A stretch of 64,000 nucleotides of DNA, from positions 47,379,050-47,443,049 of the forward strand of contig OY292277.1 of NCBI GenBank assembly GCA_958496175.1, given 5' to 3'. A program made the position numbers and the translations under genes. Positions within the stretch are counted from its first letter, which is position 1, and each line of letters opens with the position of its first letter. Below the pieces are notes generated by a model. It saw only the letters and a program-made list of their open reading frames with translations. It was not told the DNA's origin and made no database searches. Of this stretch, positions 50,095 through 63,163 are shown piece by piece. The DNA is from Sisyra terminalis (lineage: Eukaryota > Arthropoda > Insecta > Neuroptera > Sisyridae).

Positions 50095-51365
50095 AATTTA
50101 TCATCATCGAGGATCTGAAATCCTACAATAATATTTTGGACATTTTTAGTTGAAAGTATTACCCAAAAATATTGAAGACTTAAAAGATTTGTCCTGAAAT
50201 TTTCTTTTTATAAAAGGCTTAAATGGTAAATTGCATTGACGAATTTGAAGGCTGGTTATCCAGGTATCACAAAAATGTATATCTTTTGGAAATACAGCGA
50301 CGACCAATTTAGAATTTCTTTACCTCAATGAAAAATGAACGAAAAAGGATTGTAAATTAATAAAGTTTAAAAGAGATTTTTTTTTTATTGTAAATCGTAT
50401 TGTATCAATCGAATTATCTTAAACACAATATAAAGTTGAGAAAAAAGCTATTTTTATCCTTAAAACCATAACATCAATAAAGGCTTATTACACTGTAACC
50501 CTCCAAGTCTAAAACTAGAACAAATCGTTGTTTTCCTCTTCACAAATCGAATTCCATTGCTCTTCCTACCCCCTATTCTTTTTCCTTTTTTTCTTTTTTG
50601 ATCGATAGACTTTCAAAAGGAAACTCAAACAAAATTGACATTTTTATTAAGTTTTGTTTACTTTGGCGACTTTTCACAGCAGTGGCGACTCCACGCCCTG
50701 GACGAGTCCCTACAAACCATTGCGGCCTTCATATCGATTATTTCCTCCTTCATAATTTATGAATGTTTTGTCCGGAAAATCGTCCCTACAAACCACTCGA
50801 ATCGTTTGTTATTCAACGTTGTCGAACACATTAGTACAACTACTGTATTGTTTTTTTTTTGGTTAGTCGAAATTTTCTACTCAAAGACAATAATAAAAAA
50901 TTTAAAAGAAAAACGATGAATATTTCGACTTGGGGTGGCCTCCACCCCGTGTCTAGTGATGGTGGTCAACGATGGGCTATGTGTCATTTTTAATTATTAA
51001 TTAAATTGTGTTATTGGAGAGATAATAATGGCGGCATTGTTTGTCTGTGCTTTTGCAGTACAAGTTTCCGCCATAATCGATTGAACGACCGATGAACGGC
51101 CGAAAAATGACCACTAAATTGTTTCAACAACAGGCCTAATTAAAAGTGTTTAGTTTTTTCGCCAGAGGTAGATAGAATTACTTGGAAGATGATTTCACTA
51201 ATTAATTCCCTGTTGTAACGTTAGTGGTGGATAGTTTGAACCCTTATTTGACCTCCCTTTCTTGATGGTGACCCTCTCATAAACCGGTTGGTCATTGATT
51301 CTGTTGAATCCCTCTTCATATTTATTTATTACCCCTATTCAAGTGAAAGTGCTTGTTTAAATTTT
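50095..51365. other. Intron with a GC-richer island
   Basis: 50660-50830 and 50920-51120 are less AT-rich than the surroundings. The frame at 50635-50919 reads through the first without family resemblance. It could be a conserved non-coding element. Confidence 0.35.
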
Positions 51366-51912
51366 AACGAAAGTAATTCACCTTTTTTATATGATACCAG
51401 ACGATATCTGCGACTTGAAGTTCAAGAGATTTCATTGAATTTTTTTGCCCTTTTTGGTGAAAGCTTCAAAGCTTTTAGAGCTAAAATCAAAATAATTAAA
51501 TTTTTTATTGATCTATAAAGCAATTGAAGTCTTAGAGGTCAAAAGCTTAACGAAAATAATTCATCTTTTTTATATGATACCAGCCGATATCTGCGACTTG
51601 AAGTTCAAGAGATTTCATTGAATTTTTTTGCCCTTTTTGGTGAAAGCTTGAAAGCTTTTAGAGCTAAAATCGGAATAATTTAAACTTTTATTGACCTATA
51701 AGGTAATTGAAGTCTTAGAGATCAAAAGTTTAACGAAAATAGTTCACCTTTTTTTATATGATACAAGCCGATATCTGCGACTCTAAAAGTTTCTAGAGAT
51801 TTCATTAAATTTTTTGGAAATTTTTGGTGAAAACTTGAGAACTTTGACAGCTCAAATCAAAATAATTTAAAATTTTACTGACCGATAAAACAATTGCAGT
51901 TTTAGAGATCAA
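51366..51912. repeat. Three tandem copies of a 183-bp unit
   Basis: AACGAAAGTAATTCACC recurs at 51366, 51549 and 51732, each followed by ATATGATACCAGACGATATC and TCTGCGACT-type landmarks. Copies 1 and 2 are much closer to each other than to copy 3. The frame at 51288-51518 is not a gene. Confidence 0.92.
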
Positions 51913-54900
51913 TAGAAGTAGTTATAATGTACGAGATAAGGGAAGGATATTTGACAAGCGTAAATTAAGGTATTTTTTAGACAAATGCGGTTATTAGGAA
52001 TGGGAAAGAAGGGTTGATTATCAAAAATTGAAACGCCCGAAATTGGTGACCGAATTGAATATGATAAATTAATTTACTGTAGAAGGCTAAAGAAAGGCCT
52101 AATTTTTATTGTTTGTGTTGAAACAATTTTCTCGATAAAATCCATTTATCCATTTTCATTCTTAAAGTGTCACATAAAGAAAATTAATCACTTATTCTTT
52201 ACTACAATTTTTTTAATATGACATTGATTTATGTACACCCATTTCTAGCTATCGAAAAATGAAATGTTTTTCTCTTCTATTTTTCAAATTAGTCTGACTT
52301 TTGCTTGGTAAAGGGCATTTTCGTAACACATACAATGTATGTGATGAAATTATCTATGCAAATATTAGTCAATTACTCATTTCGTGTCAATTCGATTCAA
52401 TGAACTTTATTGTCTCTGGTAAATTAACCGGCGAAAGAAATCTTGGAATTAATTGGGAACGGCTCTCGACAGATGTGTACACCTGAAATCTGCATAAAAA
52501 TCGGTGCCCGAAAAAAAATGCCGAACCGTAAAAGAAGTACCATATGTCCCTTTTTTGCGAATCTTTCCCTTCATTTTTTCGGTGAAAGTTTGCCTACCGA
52601 TAACACGAAGTCAAAGAAGAAAGACTAATCGAAAAATTCATGTAAAAGACGAGGAATACTAAAACAATGGATTTCAATGGTTTTTTTTTATTCCCCGTTT
52701 CAAAAACCTGACTTTTCAATAAGCCATCCAATGGTAGAAAAAAAAGAGTTTCAAAGGGACTCTCTCATTTATCCGTCACATTCGTTACAAGAAGAGTCAC
52801 TTGTCTTTCCTGTACGTATTTTTTTCTTCTTTGGCTTCAATTGAAACATTTCTTCTCACGAAACTCCACAGAAGAATAGATAGAGACATTGAATGAGTTT
52901 AAATAACACTAAAAACCCAAAGACAAAACGCTACAAACCATTGAAAGAGGTCAAAAGGGTTTTTTTTCCTCTCTAACCACGCATTGAAATCACCCAGAAG
53001 CCTCCAATTTTTAATACATTTTTAATAGTCATATTTACATAGACCAAAAAAACAAAAACCAAATATACTTTCAGGTTGGCTTTCTGTTTGGTATGCGCAT
53101 TCGGTAGTGCTGAACCTGACACCTCATTTGTCAATCTGACGAATCACTAATCCGCAAAGGGAAAAAAAATACCAGCAAGCAACCTTTTGTGTTGCGCGGC
53201 AAATTCAAAAAACAAAAAAAAACAAACAAACATAAGACAATCAAAGGTGAAGAACAGAAGAAGAAAAAAAAAGCGAATGACAGAAAACAAAAGACGAACG
53301 ACAAAAAACAATTGACTATATGTAAACATTTCATACACACAGCGATATATAAATATATCAACATCAGAATGTATTATCATAAATAAATCGAATCGATTGC
53401 ATTGGCGATTTACGACGATTGCAACTTCCACTTGAGAACTCTCTTTAATCGAGATGTTGCGATAAAATCTTCGACAAAGACAAAAGCAAAAAGTCGTCCA
53501 AATCGCAACTTTGAGTATAAAATGTCTTTATTATTACGTGTGCAAATCTCAACCGTTTTTTTTTCCACTTCTTCTTCTTCTCTTTTTCCTGCGGTTTCAG
53601 CGCGTTGCCTGTCTTATTTTTCCTGCCTATCTGGAAATTTCTATTTTCGGTCGATTATATGCGTTGGGTGACTTGGTCTCTTGGTCAACAAGAAATTTTT
53701 TTTCTGCTGTTCTGCGTTAAAAAATCAATTTATGGACGTAATTTAATTAGAGTTTCGTTCGAACTTGTTTTCATTATGGCTTTAATTAGTTTTTCATTTG
53801 GTCTCGATTGATTAATTAAGAGGGTTAATTAGCTTTCGAAATTGGACGAGCAAGGGGGCTGAGAAAAATTAGTGTGGTAAAATCGTGTCCGATTGAGTGT
53901 GGGTTATGCGGTGTGAAACGAAAAGGGGACGGATCTTTTTGTCGAAAATCAAAAAAGGTCCAAATTGAAGTTTTGATGATTTTGTTTGGAGTCAATTTTA
54001 AGAAACGAAATGGTTTGAAAAGACCGAAACTATAAATCATCGATTGAATGATGATTTACTTAGGCGGCGAATATATGTTTCCGTATTGGGAATATACCAG
54101 CGGAAATCCTTCTAAAAACTATAAATTTTCTTATAGAACTAATATTCCCAGTTTTGAACCAATAAGTTTAAGAATCGTTAGATACTTTTGTATTGAAAAT
54201 TTCTTTTAATTAAGTGCATAAAATATGTATATAGTTCAAGAAAAAACAACTATTACCGTCCAAAATCGGAATGATAATGATATTAGGTACATATTTTCAA
54301 TTTGGCGTTACTTTTCTAACAATATTTCAATTAAAAAATTCACCAAATGTTTTATTAGTCCTTATATTTAAATTATTTCATGCATCATTATCAATTTGAA
54401 TAGTTGTTTTGCTTAAATACCAGTTGCACTCTTTTATAAACTAAAGGAGTAATTGAAATTTTTTGGACGTTAGAAAAATAGTTTCTACAGGAAACTTAAC
54501 TTCAATAAACCACCAGAAAACATAATAGAAATGAGCTTTTACCTGAAAATTAGGTGTACCATTAAATCTCCCAAAAACTACTTTCAATCGGGATATCATA
54601 TTGGTTTGATTATTGTTGACATTCCATCAAAAGAGAAGATATATTTACAGTATTATATTTGAGACAAGTAGAATAAACAATGCAAAAAAATTAAGTATAT
54701 AAAGATTACGTTAAATATTCTAAAATACTATCAATACCCTTGCAAAAAAAGGATGACTTTTTGATAGAGCTTTTTAAAGTATCTTCTTTTCTTGTGCTAA
54801 GAAGTATAGTTTTATCTTTCTAACACTGCTATTTTTTAAGATTAAAACTTTATAGTGCACTTAAAATATTGCTAACATGATATTTTTTATTATTTCCTCC

Positions 54901-55380
54901 CTTTTTGGTAAAAATAATTACAGTATCAATTGATTTTAGGGGTACTTGATGAAAAGATGTTTATGGTTCTGTATATTAAGTTTATAAGTTGATAGACCTG
55001 ATATGTTAACCCCATTTATTATGCATCAAACATTGTTACATCTTCTAGATTGTCTTATCTATGTATTTTTTTTTTCATTATACAATAATAAGATAAATAG
55101 ACGTAAAGAGAACAGTATCAATGAATGAATGGGAAGTTTAAAATAGTAAATAGATTTGTTTATCTGCCTTTTTTTGGAATCCCAAAAAAAAAATACATTT
55201 TATTTTTCTTTCGCCTTATAAGGCTCAATAGTAAGTGATAGTTCAAAAGTTTACAATTAAATAAATTTATCAGAAATATGAAAAAAAATAAATAGGTTTA
55301 ACTACCCGTTTCCTCTCCACACTCTTCCGAAAAACCATTTTGAATATCTCTTGAAATAAAGTAATATTAAAATAGAATTT
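51913..55380. other. AT-rich intron, nothing recognised
   Basis: 52440-53680 has scattered GC-richer patches with long A- or T-rich runs and several overlapping short frames, none recognisable. Confidence 0.35.
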
Positions 55381-55384
55381 AAGG

Positions 55385-56160
55385 TAAAAATTATTTAGGG
55401 TTGTTTTATTTTGAGTGAAAAGTTAGGCATTTTTATTGTGATTTTTTCTACTACCGGTTTGCTATCGTATAAAGCTTCTTTTTAAAGTTCCTTTGTGAGT
55501 AGGAACCACTTTATACTAGAGCTGAAACTTCTTCTGGTTTATGCACGGGAAAGTTTACATTGGGGTTCGAAAAACTTTAGCTTATTGATAAATTGGTTGT
55601 GTCCATAATTTACATATTTTTTTTTATTTTTAGTAGGATAGTGGACATGAAAGGATGTAGATTCATATACTAATTATTAATTTTACGACACGTTTCGGTC
55701 TTTTATTAGACCTTCATCAGGCTTCTAAAATCATACAAACACATGTGTTACAGAATCCTTCAAAACATTACTAATTGTTTAATTACCTTAATATGAAAAA
55801 TAAAAAAAAAAACTTTAGCTTATTATTTGGCGTTGCCTAAGAAGCCATTTTTATACTACTGTAGTATTGTTGCATTTTTAATTATGGTTAAAATTACTTA
55901 CGGGTTGGTTATAATCTAAGCAAAAATATTTGGTATTTCTATTGCAGTTTTTCTATTATCGGTTTGATATCGTATCTAGCTTCTTTTTTAGGTACCTTAA
56001 CGAGTAGGAACTATTTTAAACTAGGCTGAAACTTCTGCTGGAATATACGCTGAAAAATTTACATTAAAATTTGAAAAACTTAAACTTATTAATTGGCGTT
56101 GCCTAAGAAACCATCTTCATTCTACTGTAGTACTGTTGCACTTTTCATTATGCAAGAAAA
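55385..56160. repeat. Two tandem copies of a diverged unit, the first split by an insert
   Basis: CGGTTTG.TATCGTAT..AGCTTCTTTTT (55456, 55960), GAGTAGGAAC.A.TTTA.ACTAG and TTGGCGTTGCCTAAGAA (55828, 56092) occur in both copies. The insert at 55587-55807 splits copy 1. Confidence 0.8.
55587..55807 (-). mobile_element. Small insert of family C with hairpin core, 17-bp flanking repeat
   Basis: AAAAACTTTAGCTTATT is a direct repeat at 55570-55586 and 55808-55824. The second tandem unit shows the unoccupied sequence. Minus-strand core at 55692-55720: CTGATGA-A-GGTCT-AATAAA-AGACC-GAAAC, then GTGTCG. The rest of the sequence is unlike families A, B and D. Confidence 0.84.
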
Positions 56161-58014
56161 ATTGCTTTTCACATTTCAAATTGGTATATTAATACGGTGA
56201 CCGACCGTCACCAAAACAGCTACCACCGAAGTTAAAAAGTTTGAAATAAATCGCAACTATTGTTAAAATAATTGTTTAAATAAATAAATAAGAGTAAAGT
56301 AATAAATAGGAATTAACGTGCACCAATTAAAATCAAAGGTGTTATTGTTATATATCCTACAACAAATCTTAACGTGCCCAAAAAAAAATAATTAAATCAA
56401 TCGTAAAAACGTAACACTATGTTTATGCATAGGAACTATAAAGCTCAAAAGCTCAAAACCCTTATTCTTATGAAGCCCAAATTTTTTTTAATTTATATGT
56501 TGCATATTCACTGATAATCGTTTTGAAGAAAGTTTTAAAGCTTTTTTAACTCAAAAAGAAAAAGTTTGAATTCATGAAACCATAGACAATAAAAAATTAA
56601 CCGCTAATTTGATTTTATGGAATAACGAAATGCTTATCAAGGATTCATAGATGTATTGTCAATAGATTCTTGGTTAATTGCGTAATTTGCCTAATTTGCG
56701 TAATACCAAATCCAATTAATACCAATTTTCAGAATCCTAAGTTTCTAGTCTACTTTCTTTAAATTTTTAAAAAAAATATTGAGAAAAATTTTTCCGTAGT
56801 TAGGCATACGCAAATCGAATTGTTCATTTGTTTTATCATAATGGTTCAACCACGAGGAACGTATATTTTGACTTAGTTAAACATGTTTACATATATGAAC
56901 TCTTATGCTAAAAATATTTTCTTTAAAATAACTAGGAATGATATTTTTAATAATCAGCACTAATTTTATTAGAATTTTTAACTTAATGGCCAAGAAATTA
57001 AAAAACTTTTAGTTTCTATCAAATTTCAAGTGGTAGGTTAGTAACTTTATGAATGAAATTGATATTTCCATAATATATGACCATGTCTTTTTTCATGGAT
57101 AATGAATTAAAATGTTTTAAATCATAAGACTTATGAAAAAAATGTATTTTTCATACATAAACCCGATTTGTATTGATTTCAATCGTTACTTGTGCGGTGC
57201 ATGGCCTCAAAAGGCGATTTATAACGTATATATTGTATTGTGTATGTGTTTTATAAATGAAGTATCGAAAGACGACCGCCCTAAATCATTCATCTTATTC
57301 ACAATATTTTCTTAATTTTTGATCCGTTATTTCTATTCTTTTTTCACCCATTATATCGCCTTTTTTAGTGTGTGTGTTATTATTTATTATAAGCGTAAGG
57401 TTTATGGTTCATTTTTTATGGTTTCCGTCAGGTTTGAGGTAATTAGATTTACTTATAAAGATCGGTATCACGACTGAAAGGTGTGAGGAAAGAATATTTA
57501 GAAGAAAAAATTCCTCATCTATTTTTTTTCATATTTAGTTGAATAGATTTTTTTTCGTAGAAAAATTAGAAAGTTTTTTCATTGTTATTGGGGAAAATCG
57601 ATTTTTTTTTTTTGGTGTAAATTTAATAAAATTGTTTTGATGGCTTTGATGTTTGCTATTTGTTGGGTATGTGAATTTTGTTGCGTGGGAGATGAGAAGA
57701 GGATGGCGTGGTGGAGGGATAAAAGGGGGTTTTATATAATAATGAAGGGGTCAAATGACGCTGAGTCTTTGGTTGCACTTTAATTATAGATTGAACGGAA
57801 AATGCATGCGTGTTTTGTTGCAGTAGACACTAACGAGACAATTCGATCAAATTGAATTAAATTTGAAGTGAAAACAACAAATATTCAATTTTGCAATATC
57901 TTTGCTTATTAATTAAATAGTTTAAAAAACTAGTTTTGTTCCGGTAAATTCGGTAATTAAAACAATTGACAAAACTATAAAACTATTTTAAACTAAAACT
58001 ATAATATGAGGGAG
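56161..58014. other. AT-rich intron, nothing recognised
   Basis: No coding, RNA or repeat signal seen. Confidence 0.4.
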
Positions 58015-58519
58015 TGTGTATACAATATATAAGATATATTGCAGTCCAATTTATGTAGTATAATTTAATATAATAATATATAAAAAAATCATACCACAAA
58101 CATAAATTTGAACAGAAGTTCAAACAAAAATATTCGTGACGTATTGCCCAGATACGTATTTCGATTGCCAAGCAATCTTCATCAGTGGTCACCAAGTAGT
58201 TTGGATCACTCCGTAACTGCTTTGTGATGATTCATCATCACATCTTCTTTCATTGTGATTCATCACAAAGCAGTTACGGAGTGATCCAAACTACTTGATG
58301 ACCACTGATGAAGATTGCTTGGCAATCGAAATACGTATCTGGGCAATACGTCACGAATATTTTTGTTTGAACTTCTGTTCAAATTTATGTTTGTGGTATG
58401 ATTTTTTTATATATTATTATATTAAATTATACTACATAAATTGGACTGCAATATATCTTATATATTGTATACACAGTATAACTGTTCAAAGTCAGCGAAA
58501 AAATCTTATTTTGATTATA
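58015..58519. mobile_element. Inverted dimer of the family B insert
   Basis: 58015-58230 and 58260-58475 are about 99% complementary, separated by a 29-base centre. The right copy continues to about 58519 (as at 8102-8366) while the left copy is cut at the TGTGTATAC point. Cores lie at 58158-58185 (-) and 58305-58332 (+): CTGATGA-A-GATTGC-TTG-GCAATC-GAAAT. The frames 57983-58195 (-) and 58295-58720 (+) share residues only because of this palindrome. Confidence 0.88.
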
Positions 58520-61500
58520 AATGGGAGCTTTTATTCGATCATTTTTCATCCTTTATGGAATGCCCCGTTTTCCCAAATGGGATTTGTTGACAGACGAGTC
58601 GAAATTATTTTCTTGGATCGAATAATTTTTAGGACGAATAATAAGATGAGAATTTTAATTTTTTTTTTGAAGCGATTCAAACGCGGTTCGGTTCGAGAAA
58701 GGAAATTAGTGAATATTTAAATGGAAACGAAAAAAAGGGCGGTAAACAAGGGGGCCGTACCCCGAAACTGGTTTCAAATAAACATTATACCTATACACAA
58801 TATCTTACACACGATATTTATTCCGTACCACTTCAATGTTGTCCAAACATTATTATAAATGTTTAGCACTAAAATATGAAAATGTCGAAAAATTTGATGA
58901 AAATCAATTCCAATGCCAATTGTTGCAAATATGTCATAGATGATTTTTTTTGTTGTTGCTATTATTGTGAATGGACTTATTGAATTTTCAATGAGTTGGA
59001 GTGAAATATGAAAAAAAAACGTATATTGTCCGTCTCTTGAGTTCGAGCTTGTCAAGGTTATCAACATTTCAATCAGTTTTTCACAGAAATAATACCAACG
59101 ATACGTCTTCCCTCCTCCCGTTGTGATAGTAATGCCAAAACTCCCCTCTTTCCCGTCGACGTAGATATAAAAACAATTAAAACTAATAAATTGTTAAATG
59201 GCTGCATATGAAAAATGCAATGATTTTTTTTTCATTTTTTTTTTTTGTAAGAAATTAAGGTACGGCAATTGTGCGCATGTGTTGTGGGTGCATGGCGAAG
59301 CCTGCTTGATTTTTTCGAGAATTTCATGGAAAGCATCGATTGGACGATGGGAAACCTTATGAATTGTTTCGATAACGTTTTCGAAAACGTTTCACACGCA
59401 AACTTTTATTTTGTTGGAAACACACGAAATGGGGGGGGCTGCGTTTCGAGGGGATGATTGGTGTTGTCAAATTTCCAATCGGGAAAATCCACCGAAATGA
59501 CACTGACGAAGAAAAATCGTGGAATTTTTCTTGTGAATGGTGTTGATTTCTGTTAGTTTTTCTTTAGATTTTTCAAGGTTGATGGACTTTGATCTTGTCA
59601 AGGATTTTTATCGTTTTTTTTCCTCTCGTCTTCTTCGTTTTCTGGTTTATGAAGGGGGCGTTTTTGCATTTGTACATCATGTTTCGTGGAAATTTATGCA
59701 CTTATTAAATGTAAAATGTATTTTGTTCGTTTTTTCGTTTTATTGAAAATCAAGAAAAATTCCGGGAAAATGAACAAAATTTAATTGATAATTAAATTGG
59801 TGAATTGAATTGCATTCTTTCCGAATGTATCAGTTCTTTTTTGAACAGCAAAAGAAATTAATTGCATTTTTGGTAGCTGTAAAATTGAATTCCGCAATCG
59901 ACTAAAACTTTTATCAAATTTTCGCGGTAAAAACAGCCAATTGTCGGTGGATTTTTTTCAAGTATTTGCCATTTAAAATTAGTTACCTTTTACAATCTCA
60001 ATTCCTCGAACACAATCTTATTAATCCTAACATTTATATATATAGGTAATCAGCTGGTGTCTCTTATGGGTAAATCATTCGCGTGTGTGTGGTTTATGGC
60101 CGTTCGTTTTTACCACACGTCTTTGTTTCAAAATAATTTATTTTTCAATCATAAATACCCAATTAAAGCTATTTAATTCAAAAAAAGGGAAAATTTTTAG
60201 TCGTAAAAAAAATTCATGCTAACACGAACTCCAAAAACGAGGTGAACCGAACCACGCGGTTTTTCGGCTCACAACATACAACAAAAACACAAACCAAAAA
60301 AAAAAAAAAACAGCCCCAACAAAGGGGGTTTTTCAACGCCCTCTGATCGTTACAATATTTCAAGCATGAAACCGACATTAATCTTTTGGGCACAGAAACA
60401 AAAAAAGAAAGAAAAAAAAACAATCCTCCGCCCCTACCATAAGAAACAAAAATCGGTTTCAAAACTTGAACAAATTCAAAATTAAAAAATCAAACGAGAA
60501 ACGACAAAAATCGAACCATATGTAAATAATCATATCAACGTAACAATGCCATTGCAGCCAGCGGTTGATAAACTGTTTTGAGCCTCTTAGTAATTAATTA
60601 CCGTACAATTAACAAGTCGGAAAAAATGTTACTAATAAATCAAAAGTGAATAGTTCCGGAATCATTTTTTTTTTTTTTGGAAATTATTTTCCTTTTCATC
60701 GTCATAGCTTTGTTGTTTCAGTTGAAATAGGTACCTATGTACATGATGAGTGCAAAAGTCCAGTGCACATAATTATGGGAAATCAATCATTGCATTTTTT
60801 GAAATCATTAGTTACTTGGTAATAATTTCGATTCTTAAGTATGCAAGCTTGAAATATGTGCAAGTGTCAGACTTACTCATATAATATGAAGACCAAGGTA
60901 TTTGGTACAGAAGTGTAACTTAAAAAGATATACTTGCAAAAATGCTCAAGTAAAAAAAACCTTTGATCAGGATTTCCTTAAAAGTTTCCTTCAAATTTTT
61001 TTGGGGAATTTTAATAGTTGGAACTTTGATCAATGGAACCGAGAATAATATCACTTCCGATAAGTGGTCGAATTGCTTGTTTTTTGTCTTTCTAATTTCA
61101 CTTTACTCCATTCTTATTTTCCATTGCTCAAATCTTAAAGAATTGTAATAGTTTAATTTGTATGATTAAAGCAAATTGTCAACAAATTAAATTAAAGTTT
61201 AAAACTTTAAAGTTAAGTTTGCCAAATTCAAGTATTTACATCGTAATTTCAAAGAAAATTTTCAACAAATTTAATACTGTTTTTTCAATAAAATATGGTA
61301 AAAAAATTCCCATAGAGGTGACAATATTGTTCTTTGTGGGCAACACAATCTTAGGTTGCAAAAATAACTCTTATTTCTTTTATGAAAATCCTAGTGATAC
61401 TTTTAGTTATAGTTTTTTTATACTTAAAATTGATTTTTTTCAATTATTTGCATAAAAGGGTAACGTTTTAGACTAAGGTTTGAGTATATGCCTAATGTAA

Positions 61501-61985
61501 AAAAATTTCATCGTTTTTTCATATAATTAAAATTCTTTTAATATATATGAGCATAAAAAGTATAAAAACCCAACTCATACTTTAAAGTTATAAAAGTATA
61601 ATTTCGCTGCAATACAAATATTAATTTATATAAATTCCGATACTATGTTTTATACACAATCGCTACAATTTTAGGCTAAAATATTTCAGTTTTGAAAAAC
61701 AATAACAAATTTGGTAAATGATTCAAGAAATAAAATTTTAGTTGACTAAAACCGAATTATTACCAAATATTTAATTGACTTTCCCTTTCAAAGTACTACA
61801 AGAACTTTGAAACCATTATCTGCTGTAGAGTACATGAGACGGAAAAATCAGTAAATCATTTGGTAAACAAATGTTTTTCTGAAGCTTTAAAGCTCCTTTT
61901 TTTGGATACTTTTTTCGCATAAAATTTCAATCTTCTTCTACATCTTTCTCTTCTTTTAAGGAGTGTGAAAACTTTTACTTTTGAA
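58520..61985. other. AT-rich intron, nothing recognised
   Basis: GC-richer patches at about 59100-59160 and 59260-59460, and homopolymer runs near 60295 and 60667. No gene seen. Confidence 0.35.
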
Positions 61986-61989
61986 GGTT

Positions 61990-62345
61990 CGACTTGAAAT
62001 AAGTCAATTGAATTCCTATAGAATCATTTTAATTTTTTCAACCAGAAAATCCTTCTTCATTCTATACTTCTTTCCCTGGAATATTGCCTTGCATGATTGA
62101 CTGAAGCTTGTGCATTTGTATGATTCATAAAATTTCCTTTTTCTTGTCCATTTTTTTGAAATTCTAGACATTTGAAATTTTCATCATTCAACTTATTTTC
62201 ATAATTGATCAGAAGATCTTCATTCTGGAGCAATCTTTTCAATCGTGATTTATTACAGAGTTCAAACTTTCTACAGTAAAGACATAACACCTTAAAAGTA
62301 TGTCTTCAAACTGAGAATGAAATCCTTGCTCTAAAGAACGTTTTT
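61990..62345 (-). pseudogene. LINE reverse-transcriptase tail fragment, frameshifted
   Basis: On the minus strand, LLRCYVFTVE corresponds to the LRCYVFSVLLYG segment just after the LINE reverse-transcriptase core. Further on, KLQSIMQGNIPG, a frameshift and GKKYRMKKDFLV correspond to the LIMQGKIxGKRxxGRRRISWL segment of the same tail. It looks like a second, internally shortened copy of the type present at 62375-63163. Confidence 0.6.
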
Positions 62346-62374
62346 TATAATATTTAATAAAGATCTTACTTTAC

Positions 62375-63163
62375 CTAAACAATTGTGAAACATCTTGTAA
62401 ACAAAGATTTATCTTTTGGGGACTTATTTTTATAAAAATTATTTGTGGTTTTCCTTCTTTCATGAAAATGGAAATCACTGCAACTAATTTCACTTTCGAA
62501 GCTGCAACGTGGAATTGGTCGATTGAATTGCATTTTCTTAGATTTTTTCTGCAAAAAAATCCTTTTACGTCCAGGGATCCTTTTTCCTGGCATACTTTTG
62601 TATTTATCGTACATTATGTGTCCAAAATACTGAAGTTTCCGCATCAGTATACTACTCAAAAGCTCTTTTTTTGTCCATTTTTTAAAGTACTTTATCGTTT
62701 GAATTTTCTTAATCCAACGTATTTTTAAAATCCTTCTATAGATCCACATTTTGGAAGCCTTAATTTTTACAATTGCGGTTCTATTACAGTAATATACGAC
62801 AATAAAAGCATAACCCCTTAAAGGTCTTATCTTCAAATTGAGTTTGAGATCTGGCTCTAATAAGCTATAATAAGATCTGGCTATACCTAATCTAGTTTTT
62901 GGTTTCTTGTAAAAGTTAAGGTTTTTTTTTGCAAAATTTTTTGATCTCAAATAATCAGCTAATATTTTTGAAGAAGTTATTCCATAAATTGGATTCATTT
63001 CATGAAAATATATTTGTTGGGTTGAGCTTTTTTCTACCAATTGATAAGTATAGTAATTTAGAGCTTTGAAATTTGGCGCTTTCATAAATTCTATCTTTAA
63101 ACCATTGAAATATTTATAAACTCCAACTTTTCCGCCTTTTTTCCATTTGGTAAATTTGTTCAA
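62375..63163 (-). pseudogene. LINE (non-LTR retrotransposon) reverse-transcriptase C-terminal fragment
   Basis: A single open frame of 262 codons, which is long for this DNA. In order it shows RLGIARSYYSLLEPDLKLNLK then RPLRGYAFIVVYY (the conserved ARSAF..L..LNLKLR.LRCYVFSVLLYG region), SKMWIYRRILKIRWIKKI (EMWxYRRMLxISWxDxI region) and ELLSSILMRKLQYFGHIM (ELLxTIKxRKLxYxGHIMR region), then a basic PGKRIPGRKRI stretch. This is the tail of endonuclease/reverse-transcriptase LINE proteins. The catalytic YxDD domain is absent, so it is a 5'-truncated or decayed copy. Clade is not assigned. Confidence 0.8.

Noticed and set aside
50635..50919. GC-richer frame (QQWRLHALDESL...) considered as the missing Dll exon 3 or a host exon
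   Set aside because: It does not encode the homeodomain third helix in any frame, and no family match is apparent.
58295..58720. 141-residue frame that shares its start with a minus-strand frame at 57983-58195
   Set aside because: The shared residues come from the inverted dimer insert. The rest is AT-rich intron.
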